Positions 16,729 to 24,431 of a stretch of 64,000 nucleotides of DNA are shown piece by piece (position 1 is the stretch's first letter; every line of letters begins with the position of its first letter). A model generated the notes under the pieces. It searched no databases and was not told the DNA's origin. It worked only from the letters and a program-made list of their open reading frames with translations. The translations under genes were made by a program, and so were the position numbers. The stretch is from contig JAIUNR010000006.1 of NCBI GenBank assembly GCA_020161575.1, positions 1 to 64,000 of the forward strand, written 5' to 3'. This DNA is from Pseudomonadota bacterium (GTDB taxonomy: Bacteria; Pseudomonadota; Alphaproteobacteria; Rhizobiales; Beijerinckiaceae).

Positions 16729-17579
16729 AGCGGCATCTCCCCTTGCGATTCGTCATCACCAACATCAAAATTCAGCCACAGCACCTCTGTCCGCGCCCTC
16801 GCGCCATCGGCCAGCGCCTGGCGCTCGATGCGGCGCCAGTCCGCCAGCGCATCATCGTAGATCGGGTGCGGATAGCCGGAGAGGACGACACGCCCGCGCA
16901 GCGTGCGCAGGAAAACCAGCAGCTCGGCATGATCGTCGTCCGTCATCTCGTGCCGGTACTTGTGCTTTGCGCAATAAGGGTTGCCCTTCGACCGCGTGTC
17001 GTGGACATAGGGCGGGTCCACGTAATGCAGGGTCTCCGGCCCATCGTGCTGGGCCATGACATCCATCGCCGGGCGGTTTTCGATCGTCACGCCGGAAAGG
17101 CGGTCGATGATCGCGCCGAGCGCCGGGGCATAGTTCGCCCAATCATGGGCCGGCGTGGTGCCGCTCCGGTTCGAATTCGCGCGGAACGCGGTTGACCGCC
17201 CAAGCGCGCCCGTGGAGCCAAAACCCATGAACGCGCGGATGATCATCCGCCGTGATTGCTCGACCGGGCAATCTGTCCGCGCATAGGCACCCACGAATTC
17301 ATCACGGGCGAAAGGCGTGAGCCGCAGCGCCTCGCGCAACTCTCCCGCCCTTGGCGATCGCAGTACACGGAAGAGGGTGACCAGTTCGGCGTCCAGATCG
17401 TTGTAGATCTCCGCATAGGCGCGCGGCTTTCGCAGCAGCACGGATGCCGCGCCGCCGAACGGCTCGACATAGACCCGGTGCGCGGGAAAATGCGAGATGA
17501 TCCACGGCGCGAGCAAAAACTTGCCGCCGTGCCAGCGGATGAGGGGGCGTTCGACATCGAGTTGAGGGGAAGCGCTCAC
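16725..17579 (-). CDS. dam: DNA adenine methylase, Dam/D12 class
   Basis: 284 residues from a GTG at 17579 that overlaps the upstream stop by 4 bp (GTGA). The frame further upstream lacks protein-like composition. Motif X/I region RWHGGKF and EPFGGAASVL (about residues 39-48) binds AdoMet. The catalytic DPPY is at about residues 188-191. It methylates adenine N6, probably in a short palindrome such as GATC, but the target cannot be read from sequence. No matching restriction gene is nearby, so it is an orphan enzyme that may protect phage DNA or time replication. Confidence 0.9.
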   Translation of the reverse strand: MSASPQLDVERPLIRWHGGKFLLAPWIISHFPAHRVYVEPFGGAASVLLRKPRAYAEIYNDLDAELVTLFRVLRSPRAGELREALRLTPFARDEFVGAYARTDCPVEQSRRMIIRAFMGFGSTGALGRSTAFRANSNRSGTTPAHDWANYAPALGAIIDRLSGVTIENRPAMDVMAQHDGPETLHYVDPPYVHDTRSKGNPYCAKHKYRHEMTDDDHAELLVFLRTLRGRVVLSGYPHPIYDDALADWRRIERQALADGARARTEVLWLNFDVGDDESQGEMPL

Positions 17580-17725
17580 GGCTCCACCTCGCCGCATTCG
17601 CAGTGCCAGCACAGCACGGACCATTGCCCATGCGTCGGGCCGAGATCGGCGGCAATCATCCATCCCCGCCGGAAATACTCGGGCAGATCGCGGAACCTCA
17701 CGTAGCGAAACAGGCCTGTCCTCAT
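17576..17725 (-). CDS. Very small phage protein, function unknown
   Basis: 49 residues, opening MRTGLFRYVRFRDLPEYFRRG and containing WCWHCECGEVEP-like Cys/His at the end (CWHCECGE), a possible single zinc site with three Cys and one His. The ATG at 17725 overlaps the upstream stop (ATGA), and its own stop overlaps the Dam start, so it is translated within the early operon. Confidence 0.5.
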   Translation of the reverse strand: MRTGLFRYVRFRDLPEYFRRGWMIAADLGPTHGQWSVLCWHCECGEVEP

Positions 17726-18006
17726 CCTGCCTCTCCTTGATTGAGGTCGCGCACGAGGTTGAAGCGTTCGAGCAATGCGGCGCGGTCGCGCGCCGTGCCG
17801 ATCGGCCCGTCCCACCATTGCGGCCCGAGAAACAGCAGCGTTCCGCGCCGCAGGCCGCGCATCGCCTCGGGGCTGTTCACATAATAGATCACCAGCCCGT
17901 CACGCCGCCGGTACTGACCAAAGCCGGTTTCCCGCCAGCCCCAGTCATTGAGCGCGGCATTGCGCGCAAGCACGGCATTGCCGGCGATGAGAATAGCCGC
18001 CCCCAT
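17722..18006 (-). CDS. Small phage protein, function unknown
   Basis: 94 residues, ATG at 18006, starting 2 bp after the clamp stop. It has an Ala-rich opening (MGAAILIAGNAVLARNAALND) and an aromatic middle (GLVIYYVNSPEAMRGLRRG, LGPQWWDGP). The fold may be a small alpha/beta domain. No family recognised. Its tight coupling to clamp and Dam suggests a role in DNA metabolism or its control. Confidence 0.5.
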   Translation of the reverse strand: MGAAILIAGNAVLARNAALNDWGWRETGFGQYRRRDGLVIYYVNSPEAMRGLRRGTLLFLGPQWWDGPIGTARDRAALLERFNLVRDLNQGEAG

Positions 18007-18008
18007 CG

Positions 18009-19130
18009 TCACACCCGCGCCGGCATCTGGACCACGAGGCACCCGGCATCGCCGGTGATCAGCATCGGCGAGCCGGTATCCTTAATCGCCAGCGTAATGT
18101 CTTCCGCCTGATGCGCGCGCACCGCCTCGAGCAGATAGCGCCAGTTCATCCCGATCTGGGGTGCCTTGACCGCGCCCGGCGCGAGCACGCGCTCCGTCGC
18201 GGTGCCATAATCCACGCTTTTCGCCTCGATCTCGATTGCATCGGGAACGAGGCTGATCTTGATGTGCGGCGAGACAAAGCGCCCCACAAGCGCGCCGGCC
18301 CGGCGCAGCGCGGCCTCGATATGCCGGCGCGGCAGCGTCACCGAAAAGGGCGGGGGCGGCGGAACAACGCGGCGATAATCGGGGAACGTGCCGTCGATCA
18401 GCTTGGCGACGATCTCGATATCCCCGAACGCGAACCGCACCTTTTTCGGGCCGAACGCGAGATCCACCGTCTCGACACCGCGCGCCGCCGCGCCGCCGAG
18501 CAGGCGCAGGACATGCCCGACAGCGCATCGCGGCACGATGCCGCCCGCCATCCCAGCCGCGCCTTCCGGCAACGCAACGTCCTGCGCGCAGAGGCGGTGG
18601 CCATCCGTCGCCACGGCGCGCAGGTGATCGCCCTCGATATGCAGATAAGCCCCGTGAAGGTAATAGCGCGCATCATCTTCCGACATCGCGAAGGCGACAC
18701 GGGAGAGCAAAACGCGCAGATCCGCCGCCGGCATCCCGAATCGATGCGTTGCCTCGAATTCGGAGCGATCCGGGTAATCGGCGGCAGAATAGCCGTTGAG
18801 CCGATACCGGATCGGGCCGGAGGTCATCTCGACAACGCTCGCGCCATCGGGGTCCCATTGCAGCGTGATCCGGGCGACCGGATCGCAGGCCCGCAGAAGT
18901 TCGCGCAGTTTCCGCGCTGGCATGCAGACCGCGCCCGCGCCGCCGATCTCCACATTCTGCGTGGCAGCCGTGACGTGATTGTCGAGATCCGTGCCGGAGA
19001 TTTCCAATCTTCCGTCCACCCGGAGCCGAACGGTTTCAAGGATCGGGATCGTGCTCCGCGCCGAAACGACCGGTACGACGCGGTTGAGCATGGCAAGCAG
19101 AACAGGTTGTTCGATCCGTATCTCAGGCAT
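18009..19130 (-). CDS. dnaN: DNA polymerase III beta sliding clamp (phage-encoded)
   Basis: 373 residues, ATG at 19130 with AGGAAAG 4 bases ahead. It follows the bacterial clamp pattern through all three domains: N-terminal RSTIPILETVRLRVDGRLEISGTDLD (as STIPILETVRL and ISGTDLD), central FAMSEDDARYYLHGAYLHIEG and VATDGHRL, then LIDGTFPDYRRVVP, and a C-terminal MPARV end. Family length is about 370. It tethers a polymerase to DNA, and a phage copy could favour phage replication over the host. The context of initiator, Dam and nuclease fits. Confidence 0.93.
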   Translation of the reverse strand: MPEIRIEQPVLLAMLNRVVPVVSARSTIPILETVRLRVDGRLEISGTDLDNHVTAATQNVEIGGAGAVCMPARKLRELLRACDPVARITLQWDPDGASVVEMTSGPIRYRLNGYSAADYPDRSEFEATHRFGMPAADLRVLLSRVAFAMSEDDARYYLHGAYLHIEGDHLRAVATDGHRLCAQDVALPEGAAGMAGGIVPRCAVGHVLRLLGGAAARGVETVDLAFGPKKVRFAFGDIEIVAKLIDGTFPDYRRVVPPPPPFSVTLPRRHIEAALRRAGALVGRFVSPHIKISLVPDAIEIEAKSVDYGTATERVLAPGAVKAPQIGMNWRYLLEAVRAHQAEDITLAIKDTGSPMLITGDAGCLVVQMPARV

Positions 19131-19770
19131 CGGCTTTCCTTTCGGGGCAAACGGGGGAGGGCGATTCCGCGCCGCACAAAACAGGGGGATCGCTGGGCGG
19201 GTGCTTTGGATTTTTCGGAAATGCGTCACGCGCGCGAAGCGCGCGGCACACCTCGCGCACGATCGCGGCGCCGGTCGCGTGATGGGCGATGTTGCCGATG
19301 TTGCCGACCATTGTGGTGCGCGTCGGCGCGCTCAGGCCGACGTGCTGCGCTACGGAGCGCAGCTCTTCCGCCCAGAGCAGATCAAGCATCTGCACTGTGA
19401 TCCTGCGATCCTGACGATAATAGCTGTGCCCGCGTACGGGATGGACCGCCCCCGGCTCGACCTCGAACAAATCTGTCCAACCCACATACCGGACCGCATC
19501 ATTTTTCCATTTCGGCGCAAGCGCTACGAGAACGAGCGGGATGTGCTGACGGAAGACGCGGATCTGATCTTTCAACCGATCAAGCGTGTCGCGGCTCGAC
19601 TTGATCTCGACGCCGACGAGGTAATCGCGGCCTATGAAAGCCATGTCGATGCGGCGGGTCTGTGCTACGACGAGTTCGTGGACGAGCCTCGCGCCGGGCC
19701 ACATCTGCCGCCCCCACGCCTCAATGCAGCGCCGCATTTCGAACTCCTCGGATGAGCGGTTCGTCGTCAT
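19123..19770 (-). CDS. PD-(D/E)XK nuclease-like protein
   Basis: 215 residues from the ATG at 19770; the stop overlaps the clamp start by 8 bp. Residues about 35-70 contain RRIDMAFIGRDYLVGVEIKSSRDTLDRL (here as RRIDMAFIG and VGVEIKSSRDTL), with an Asp, a Glu and a Lys spaced as in a PD-(D/E)XK active site, preceded by a helix with Glu. It resembles MmcB-like and sce7726-like proteins. The Pro-rich C-terminus is probably disordered. Nuclease activity is inferred. It could process replication intermediates or attack host DNA. Confidence 0.65.
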   Translation of the reverse strand: MTTNRSSEEFEMRRCIEAWGRQMWPGARLVHELVVAQTRRIDMAFIGRDYLVGVEIKSSRDTLDRLKDQIRVFRQHIPLVLVALAPKWKNDAVRYVGWTDLFEVEPGAVHPVRGHSYYRQDRRITVQMLDLLWAEELRSVAQHVGLSAPTRTTMVGNIGNIAHHATGAAIVREVCRALRARDAFPKNPKHPPSDPPVLCGAESPSPVCPERKADA

Positions 19771-21101
19771 CCCACGGCCTCCGGCGCTTCCGCACCCCAG
19801 CAATCCCAGCCCGGCCGGGTGGCGCGGGCGTTGAGTTCGATTTTCGGTAGGCTCGGGAAATAGGCTTCGATCAGCGCGTGGAACGCCTCGGGCTTTTCGG
19901 AATGCCGGCCCGGCGGCGCATCGATGATCGAGGGGAATTGATCGCCCATCGCCGGGGCCGGCACATCGCCGCGCGTGCCGACGAGGAGGATTTCATGGGC
20001 GTTGCGGAACCAGTATCCGGTGCCGAGCACGGGCGAGCACAACGCGAGATCAAAGGCGCTGTATTCCTCGCCGTAAGTGATCGGCACGGCCTTCCGCCAG
20101 ATGCACTGGCTTTTGTACTTAAAACCCCAGGCCGCCATAACCTCCAGCGCATCGGGCAGCATCGGCGCCGTCGCCCACAGAAACAGCACGCAATCCCGCG
20201 CGGCGAGAGTGCCCACGGGCCGGGCCATGATTTCCTCGGTCGGGCTCGTCGGGTAGTGGTTCTCCGGCGCGCGGTCCATCCCGCCCTCGCCCCAGGTCTC
20301 GAAGCGCCATTCCGGGTCGGCGAGAATGACGCCGTACCGCTTCGTCTCCCCGGCCAGTGCGGCATTCGCCTCGGCAATTTTTCCGGCAAGGCGTTGCTCG
20401 CGCACCGCGCGCTCTGCCTTCTTACGCGCTTTCGCGGCGATGCGACTGGCCTCGGTCTCCGCTTTCAGCCGGTCATAGGCGTGCTGGATCGCCTCCTCGG
20501 AAAACGGCCCGCCCTCGCGCTTGATCGCCTCGCGCGCCGCGCGCAGCCCTCCTTGTGCCGCGTGGAGCGAGACAAGGCCGCGTTCCGCCTCCGCCAGCAC
20601 GGCGGGCGGGGCCTCGCGCATCAGCGCGCGGGCGCTGTCCACCTGCCGGGGCGAGACATTGAGAAGCGCCGCCGCATCGGCAATGCCGGTTTCATGACGC
20701 AAATTTGCGCTGCTTTCCGCCACATCACCTCGCCGCGCACCACCGTGACCGCGCGTCACCAGCTTCGCGGCGATCAGCGCGCGTTGCGTCTCGTCGAGGT
20801 GCCGGCGGTGCAGGTTGAGCGAGACGACATAGGCAGGAAGCTCTTCCGTCGCCACACCCGAGACATCGCGCGCGAGCCCGCGATTGACGAGATCGAACAC
20901 TGGCGCCGGCACATCCTCGGGCGACCACCCGGCGCAGCACAGCGCCCGGTAGCGGTTGCGCCCGTCGATGATCGCGCCGCGCCAGATCAGAATCGGGTTG
21001 TGCAGCCCGTTTTCCGAGATATCGCGGCACATCGCTTCGAATTCCGCGCCTTCTATGAGCGGGAAGATTTCGGCCAGCGGATGGAAGGGGATGCCCATCA
21101 T
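19767..21101 (-). CDS. ParB-like / MT-A70 adenine methylase fusion
   Basis: 444 residues, ATG at 21101 or 21098, overlapping the GapR-like stop. Residues 1-100 are a ParB N-terminal domain (IDGRNRYRA at 46-54, [16 protein letters not shown] after it). An HTH-like region follows ([17 protein letters not shown]), then a charged coiled coil (about 205-250). From about 255 to 440 is an MT-A70 methyltransferase with ADPEWRF at 261-267, where DPPW is the usual catalytic motif. The end [14 protein letters not shown] is typical of these phage enzymes. It probably makes N6-methyladenine, with DNA contact or NTP-dependent loading through the ParB part. Confidence 0.85.
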   Translation of the reverse strand: MMGIPFHPLAEIFPLIEGAEFEAMCRDISENGLHNPILIWRGAIIDGRNRYRALCCAGWSPEDVPAPVFDLVNRGLARDVSGVATEELPAYVVSLNLHRRHLDETQRALIAAKLVTRGHGGARRGDVAESSANLRHETGIADAAALLNVSPRQVDSARALMREAPPAVLAEAERGLVSLHAAQGGLRAAREAIKREGGPFSEEAIQHAYDRLKAETEASRIAAKARKKAERAVREQRLAGKIAEANAALAGETKRYGVILADPEWRFETWGEGGMDRAPENHYPTSPTEEIMARPVGTLAARDCVLFLWATAPMLPDALEVMAAWGFKYKSQCIWRKAVPITYGEEYSAFDLALCSPVLGTGYWFRNAHEILLVGTRGDVPAPAMGDQFPSIIDAPPGRHSEKPEAFHALIEAYFPSLPKIELNARATRPGWDCWGAEAPEAVG

Positions 21102-21478
21102 TCCATCCCCAGCGCGCGCAGATACGTCTCGAGGATTTCCGCCTGGGCATGGCGATCCGCCGGGTCCTGCCGGCGGAGCACGATGATCTTGCGGATGATC
21201 TTGACGTCGAATCCCGTCGCCTTCGCCTCGCCGAGGACATCCTTGATATCCGAGGCGAGGGCCGCCTTTTCCTCTTCCAGCCGCTCGATCCGCTCGATGA
21301 AAGCCTTGAGATGCCCGGCGGAATTGGAGCCGAAATCCTCGCCGCGCGCCCGGCGGACCTTTTCCCGCCCTGTGGGGATACTGATCACCGGCGCGCCATC
21401 GTTATCCCGGCGCATCGTGGCGCCCGCGCCGCGCAGCCGGGCGGCGAGGGTGGAAATCTTTTCGCTTGAGTTCGTCAT
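21098..21478 (-). CDS. gapR: GapR-like nucleoid protein (DUF2312)
   Basis: 126 residues, ATG at 21478. The C-terminal 80 residues carry the family signature: [49 protein letters not shown] (read as [30 protein letters not shown]), ending in a YLRALGM tail. Caulobacter GapR binds overtwisted DNA ahead of replication and transcription as a clamp-like coiled-coil tetramer. The extra N-terminal 45 residues are basic and unlike the chromosomal protein. A phage copy may aid its own replication. Confidence 0.85.
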   Translation of the reverse strand: MTNSSEKISTLAARLRGAGATMRRDNDGAPVISIPTGREKVRRARGEDFGSNSAGHLKAFIERIERLEEEKAALASDIKDVLGEAKATGFDVKIIRKIIVLRRQDPADRHAQAEILETYLRALGME

Positions 21479-21530
21479 GGCACACCCCCAGGGGGACAAC
21501 GCCGGGCCGCTCGGCCCTGCAATCAGGGAG

Positions 21531-21555
21531 AAAAGGCCGGGCCTCGCGGCCCGGC
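21531..21555 (-). terminator. Intrinsic terminator inside the leftward early operon
   Basis: On the minus strand a perfect 8-bp G+C stem (21548-21555 with 21536-21543) and a 4-base loop are followed by CC then a TTTT run (21534-21531). It lies in the 170-bp gap between the HU-like gene and gapR. A second short hairpin (GGGCCG/CGGCCC, about 21504-21517) lies closer to gapR. No coding sequence is seen in the gap. Confidence 0.65.
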
Positions 21556-21648
21556 AGTCAGGGAGGAAACGCTACGCAACGCGCCCTCTCATCCGGGGCC
21601 GGGCCAGCCCCCAGTCACGCCCGGCGGAACACGCCGGGGCACGGGATC

Positions 21649-21864
21649 TCAGGTCTCGGGTTTTCGCCGCGCCCGTGCGGGCCGGAATACCAAAGCCGGG
21701 CGCGGCGGAATGTCGTAGATCTCGCCGCTCGCCGGGTGGCGCACGGCGCGGCCTTTGCGCATCACGAGGCGCAGCGTGCCGAGGCCGGGCAGGATCACGC
21801 GGCCATGCCGCTCGATCTTGCCGCCGATGAAGGCGGCGACATCGCGGCTCAGCAGGCGGGGCAT
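21649..21864 (-). CDS. HU/IHF-like DNA-binding protein
   Basis: 71 residues, ATG at 21864, overlapping the zinc protein stop. The order MPRLLSRDVAAFIGGKIERHGRVILPGLGTLRLVMRKGRAVRHPASGEIYDIPPRPALVFRPARARRK is HU-like: a short helix, then GRVILPGLGTLRL for the usual PGFG strand, ARxxRHPxSGE for the arm and FRPARxxR at the end (cited here in short pieces). It is shorter than HU (about 90) because the first helices are reduced. It would bend DNA for replication, packaging or integration. Confidence 0.7.
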   Translation of the reverse strand: MPRLLSRDVAAFIGGKIERHGRVILPGLGTLRLVMRKGRAVRHPASGEIYDIPPRPALVFRPARARRKPET

Positions 21865-22040
21865 GGCGCAGCCTCCGGTTGCGGGAGAGGTTCGGGGAGA
21901 TCGGGCACGATGCCGGTTCCGGCGCAGGTGATGCAGGCCGGGCGGGTGCCGTCATGCGTGGTGATGCGCCAGCCGCGCCCGCCGCAATGCGGGCATGCCT
22001 TGCCGAGGTAGAACGCGGGGAGGGCGGCGCCGTCACGCAT
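21849..22040 (-). CDS. Small zinc-ribbon protein (DnaJ-type Cys repeats)
   Basis: 63 residues, ATG at 22040, inside the stop region of the upstream gene (8-bp overlap). It carries CPHCGGRGW and CITCAGTG, two CxxCxGxG repeats as in the DnaJ zinc domain, enough for one zinc site, and a Pro-rich end with a last CPAC. Small proteins of this type are common in phage early regions. A role as protein or nucleic-acid adaptor is a guess. Confidence 0.6.
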   Translation of the reverse strand: MRDGAALPAFYLGKACPHCGGRGWRITTHDGTRPACITCAGTGIVPDLPEPLPQPEAAPCPAC

Positions 22041-22869
22041 CGGCATCCCCCGCGCTGGCGATGATGTGCTCGATCTCCATCCGCAGCGCCTGCGGCAGGC
22101 GATAGCTGTCGCGCATCTCGGCGCGCTCCACGCCATAGCCATGTTTGACCAGCCGCAGCGCGAGCCTCTCGACCGTATAAGCCGCGTTATCGACCTGCAT
22201 TGCCGCGCGGATCGCAGCCGCGCGAAGTCCGCCGGCACCGGCCCGGTGCAGCGCGAGCAGCAAGGCAGCCTGTTTCTCGGTAAGATCGAAGGCCAGCATC
22301 ACCAGCACTGCCGGCGCTGACGGCGCAGCGGAGGGTGGCGTGGCGACCGGCATCTCAGCACTTCGCTGCACCGTGCGGCGGCGCGCAGGAGCAGGGCGGG
22401 GAGCCGGAACCGGCCGCATCGGCACCGCGCCATGCTGTTTGGCGACGCGCCGCTGCTCCAGTTCCCGCGCAAGGTTCGCCAGCGCATCCGGCGCAAGGTA
22501 ATGGATGATGGTCCGGCCATTCCGGCCACCCCCCCGCCGCTGCGAAACGGGCAGGTCGAGATCCGCCATCCGCGCGCGGAACCGGTTGAGAAAACCCGAG
22601 GTATTGGTCAGCACCAAACCCGCCGCGATCAACTCGGCGGTGGCAACCCCTTCCGCGCCGGCCTGTACCAGCGCAAAGAGCATGGCGGTTTGCTGCGCGG
22701 AAAGGCCGAGCAGGGTTGAAAACTCCCGCCGCATTTCGGCATCCGCTTTGGCTTGCGCAGCCGAAAGCGCCTTGCGCGCCTCGCGGGCGGCGGCATCCGC
22801 GTCAAAAAACGGGGAGCGGTAATGCACGCGCGGATCGAGCGTGCCGGGATGGCGATGGATAAGGCTCAT
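22033..22869 (-). CDS. Phage protein with two winged-helix-like regions
   Basis: 278 residues, ATG at 22869. After a charged Ala-rich helix (ADAAAREARKALSAAQAKAD) come two similar domains separated by a Pro/Arg-rich linker (about 135-180). One holds LLGLSAQQTAMLFALVQAGAEGVATAELI and the other DLTEKQAALLLALHRAGAGGLRAAAI (quoted in part: AMLFALVQAGAEGVATAEL, AALLLALHRAGAGGLRAA). Both look like an L-x-ALxxAGxxGxxAxxL helix-turn-helix. A DNA-binding or replication-accessory role is likely, but no family is recognised. Confidence 0.55.
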   Translation of the reverse strand: MSLIHRHPGTLDPRVHYRSPFFDADAAAREARKALSAAQAKADAEMRREFSTLLGLSAQQTAMLFALVQAGAEGVATAELIAAGLVLTNTSGFLNRFRARMADLDLPVSQRRGGGRNGRTIIHYLAPDALANLARELEQRRVAKQHGAVPMRPVPAPRPAPARRRTVQRSAEMPVATPPSAAPSAPAVLVMLAFDLTEKQAALLLALHRAGAGGLRAAAIRAAMQVDNAAYTVERLALRLVKHGYGVERAEMRDSYRLPQALRMEIEHIIASAGDADA

Positions 22870-23084
22870 GACGCGCCCCCGCCCGAGAGAAGCCGCCGCG
22901 CCCGGCTCACGCGGCGGCCGCTCTCCCGCGCCGCATCGAGATGCGCCTCGCCGCGCGCATGGAGCCTTTCCGCCGCGCGCAGATGAAGCTCCCGGCTGAT
23001 CGCCTGCCAGATCGCATAGACGAAGACCGGCGAGAAAAACGCGAACATCACCACCGAAACGAGCGCCCGCTTGATCCTCTTCAT
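22866..23084 (-). CDS. Small single-pass membrane protein
   Basis: 72 residues, ATG at 23084, overlapping the upstream stop (ATGA). MKRIKR is followed by a hydrophobic stretch (ALVSVVMFAFFSPVFVYAIW, residues about 7-26), one membrane span with a positive start. The remainder is a basic amphipathic helix (RAAERLHARGEAHLDAARESG). It has the shape of a small early membrane toxin or exclusion protein. The role is not known. Confidence 0.55.
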   Translation of the reverse strand: MKRIKRALVSVVMFAFFSPVFVYAIWQAISRELHLRAAERLHARGEAHLDAARESGRRVSRARRLLSGGGAS

Positions 23085-23491
23085 CGCTGCATCTCCTCGA
23101 TTTCCGCCTTGAGCCGGGCGAGGTCGGCCTCGATCGCGGCGAGCCGTCCGGCCCGCGCCGCCCCGTCGAGCCAGGCCGGCGGCGAATGCATCAGCGTGGC
23201 GAGAAATTCCGGGCCATAGGCGCCGATCATCGCGAGCAATGCGCCTGCGCCCGGCGCGGAACCGCCGGCCAGCCACTTGCGCACCTGTTCGGCCCTGACG
23301 CGCCCGCCGGTCTCCGCCTCCACCTGTTCCGCCGGTTTCGCGGCGTGGCGGCGGCGGATGAACCCGGCGCAGCGCTCGGGGATGCGGGACAACGCTCCCG
23401 CCTTCGGGGAAAGCGCTCCACGGGCGGGGGAAGACCTTCCCGCGCCGCAGCGGCTATTCCCGCCGCCAGAAAGCGCGAAGGCGGGCCTCAT
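23081..23491 (-). CDS. Early regulatory protein candidate with C-terminal coiled coil
   Basis: 136 residues, ATG at 23491, overlapping the cro-like stop. The first 45 residues are low-complexity. The middle has a possible DNA-binding helix pair (EQVEAETGGRVRAEQVRKWLAGGSAPG, given as EAETGGRVRAEQVRKWLAGG), then LLAMIGAYGPEFLATLMHSPPAW and a heptad-like end LAAIEADLARLKAEIEEMQ. It stands second after cro, the place of cII-type regulators. The function is inferred from position. Confidence 0.5.
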   Translation of the reverse strand: MRPAFALSGGGNSRCGAGRSSPARGALSPKAGALSRIPERCAGFIRRRHAAKPAEQVEAETGGRVRAEQVRKWLAGGSAPGAGALLAMIGAYGPEFLATLMHSPPAWLDGAARAGRLAAIEADLARLKAEIEEMQR

Positions 23492-23736
23492 GGCGCCGCC
23501 TCCGGCGCCGGACCCGCGCCCTCGCCAGCCGGAGCAGCGGGCCGGAACGAATCGGAGACGAGATGGAGAAGGCCGTGCTGCCGCGCGAGATGATCGAGAA
23601 GCAGGGTCTGCGGGCGCGTTTCGGGGCGCCCGCCGATGAGCCGGGAAATCGTGGACGTATCGCAACCGATCGCGACGGCGACCTGCGGGCGCGAGAGCCC
23701 GGTTGCGTCCAACAGAAGGGTGATGCGGTTTGTCAT
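23488..23736 (-). CDS. Cro-like repressor
   Basis: 82 residues from the ATG at 23736 (an ATG five codons earlier is in frame but lies across the promoter). The helix-turn-helix is plain: TGLSRPQVAVAIGCDTSTISRLIGGR (as QVAVAIGCDTSTISRLI, residues about 18-35). It is read divergently from the S24 repressor across the operator region, which is the arrangement of Cro and CI. If the predicted -10 at 23748-23743 is used, transcription starts at or near the A of this ATG. Confidence 0.75.
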   Translation of the reverse strand: MTNRITLLLDATGLSRPQVAVAIGCDTSTISRLIGGRPETRPQTLLLDHLARQHGLLHLVSDSFRPAAPAGEGAGPAPEAAP

Positions 23737-23742
23737 GCCGCT

Positions 23743-23785
23743 AACATGCATTTTACATGCTGCATGTCAAATGCATTTTACATGC
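23743..23785 (-). promoter_or_regulatory. Leftward early promoter with repressor operators
   Basis: Two identical 15-bp sites, ATGCATTTTACATGC at 23746-23760 and 23771-23785, lie 25 bp apart. A third, related site reads GCATGTCAAATGCAT at 23762-23776 and overlaps the second. The core is GCAT-N5-ATGC. On the minus strand a perfect TTGACA (23771-23766) is followed by an 18-base spacer and TGTTAG, or 17 bases and ATGTTA. Repressor bound here would block cro and the leftward early operon. Confidence 0.75.
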
Positions 23786-23807
23786 CTTCTGGAGTCATGC
23801 CTTTGCG

Positions 23808-24425
23808 ATGAAAGAAATGGAGCGAATCCAGCAGGGCGAGCGCCTTCGTGCCGCGCGAGAGCGCTTGAATCTGTCCAAGGCAGATGTCTACACCGCGCTT
23901 GGCATACCAAAGAGCACGTACGAGCAGTACGAGAACGGCCGCCTCGGACTCTCTCAGGTTGGAGACCGGCTTGCGCGATATCTCCGCGTCGATCTCGCTT
24001 GGCTTTTGACGGCGCGCGGCAAAATGGACGGGAAAACCGCGCCATCAGAGATTGCGGTTTTTGGTGTTGTTGGCGCCGGCGCCTCGATACTTCCGATCGA
24101 GGATGATTCAACAGCAATCAGCGTCGGCGACATCCAGCTTCCCAGCGCAGAGTCCATCGGCGCGGTGATCATCAAGGGCGATTCGGGCTATCCGCGCTTT
24201 CAGAATGGCGAGATCCTGATTTTCTATACCCGCCAGCTCCGCGCGGAGGATGTGCTTAACCGTCAGGCCATCGTGCAGACATGGGAGGGGCGGAAGATGA
24301 TCAAGACAGTGCGGCGCGGGCGCGAGAAGAACCTCTACACGCTGGAAAGCTTCAACGCGCCACCGGAGCACGATGTGGAAATCATGGCAGCATGGCAGAT
24401 CTACGGGCTGCTTTTCTGCCGATAG
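23808..24425 (+). CDS. CI/LexA-like repressor, S24 peptidase
   Basis: 205 residues from the ATG at 23808; 23817 is an alternative. GGAG at 23791 is 13 bases away, so translation may be weak. Residues about 8-45 form a helix-turn-helix (LNLSKADVYTALGIPKSTYEQYENG, as ADVYTALGIPKSTYEQYENG). The peptidase domain has an Ala-Gly bond near 90-91 (GVVGAGAS), GDS with Ser126 in IIKGDSGYPRF and Lys166 in KMIKTVRR. Such repressors keep lysogeny and cut themselves when RecA is activated. Its targets are most likely the operators on both sides (23.75 and 25.8 kb). Confidence 0.88.
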   Translation: MKEMERIQQGERLRAARERLNLSKADVYTALGIPKSTYEQYENGRLGLSQVGDRLARYLRVDLAWLLTARGKMDGKTAPSEIAVFGVVGAGASILPIEDDSTAISVGDIQLPSAESIGAVIIKGDSGYPRFQNGEILIFYTRQLRAEDVLNRQAIVQTWEGRKMIKTVRRGREKNLYTLESFNAPPEHDVEIMAAWQIYGLLFCR

Positions 24426-24431
24426 GTTTCG

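Noticed and set aside
23797-23811. Four-codon leader peptide overlapping the repressor start
   Set aside because: An ATG at 23797 reads four codons and ends at the repressor ATG, but its GGAG is only 2 bases away, too near for initiation.
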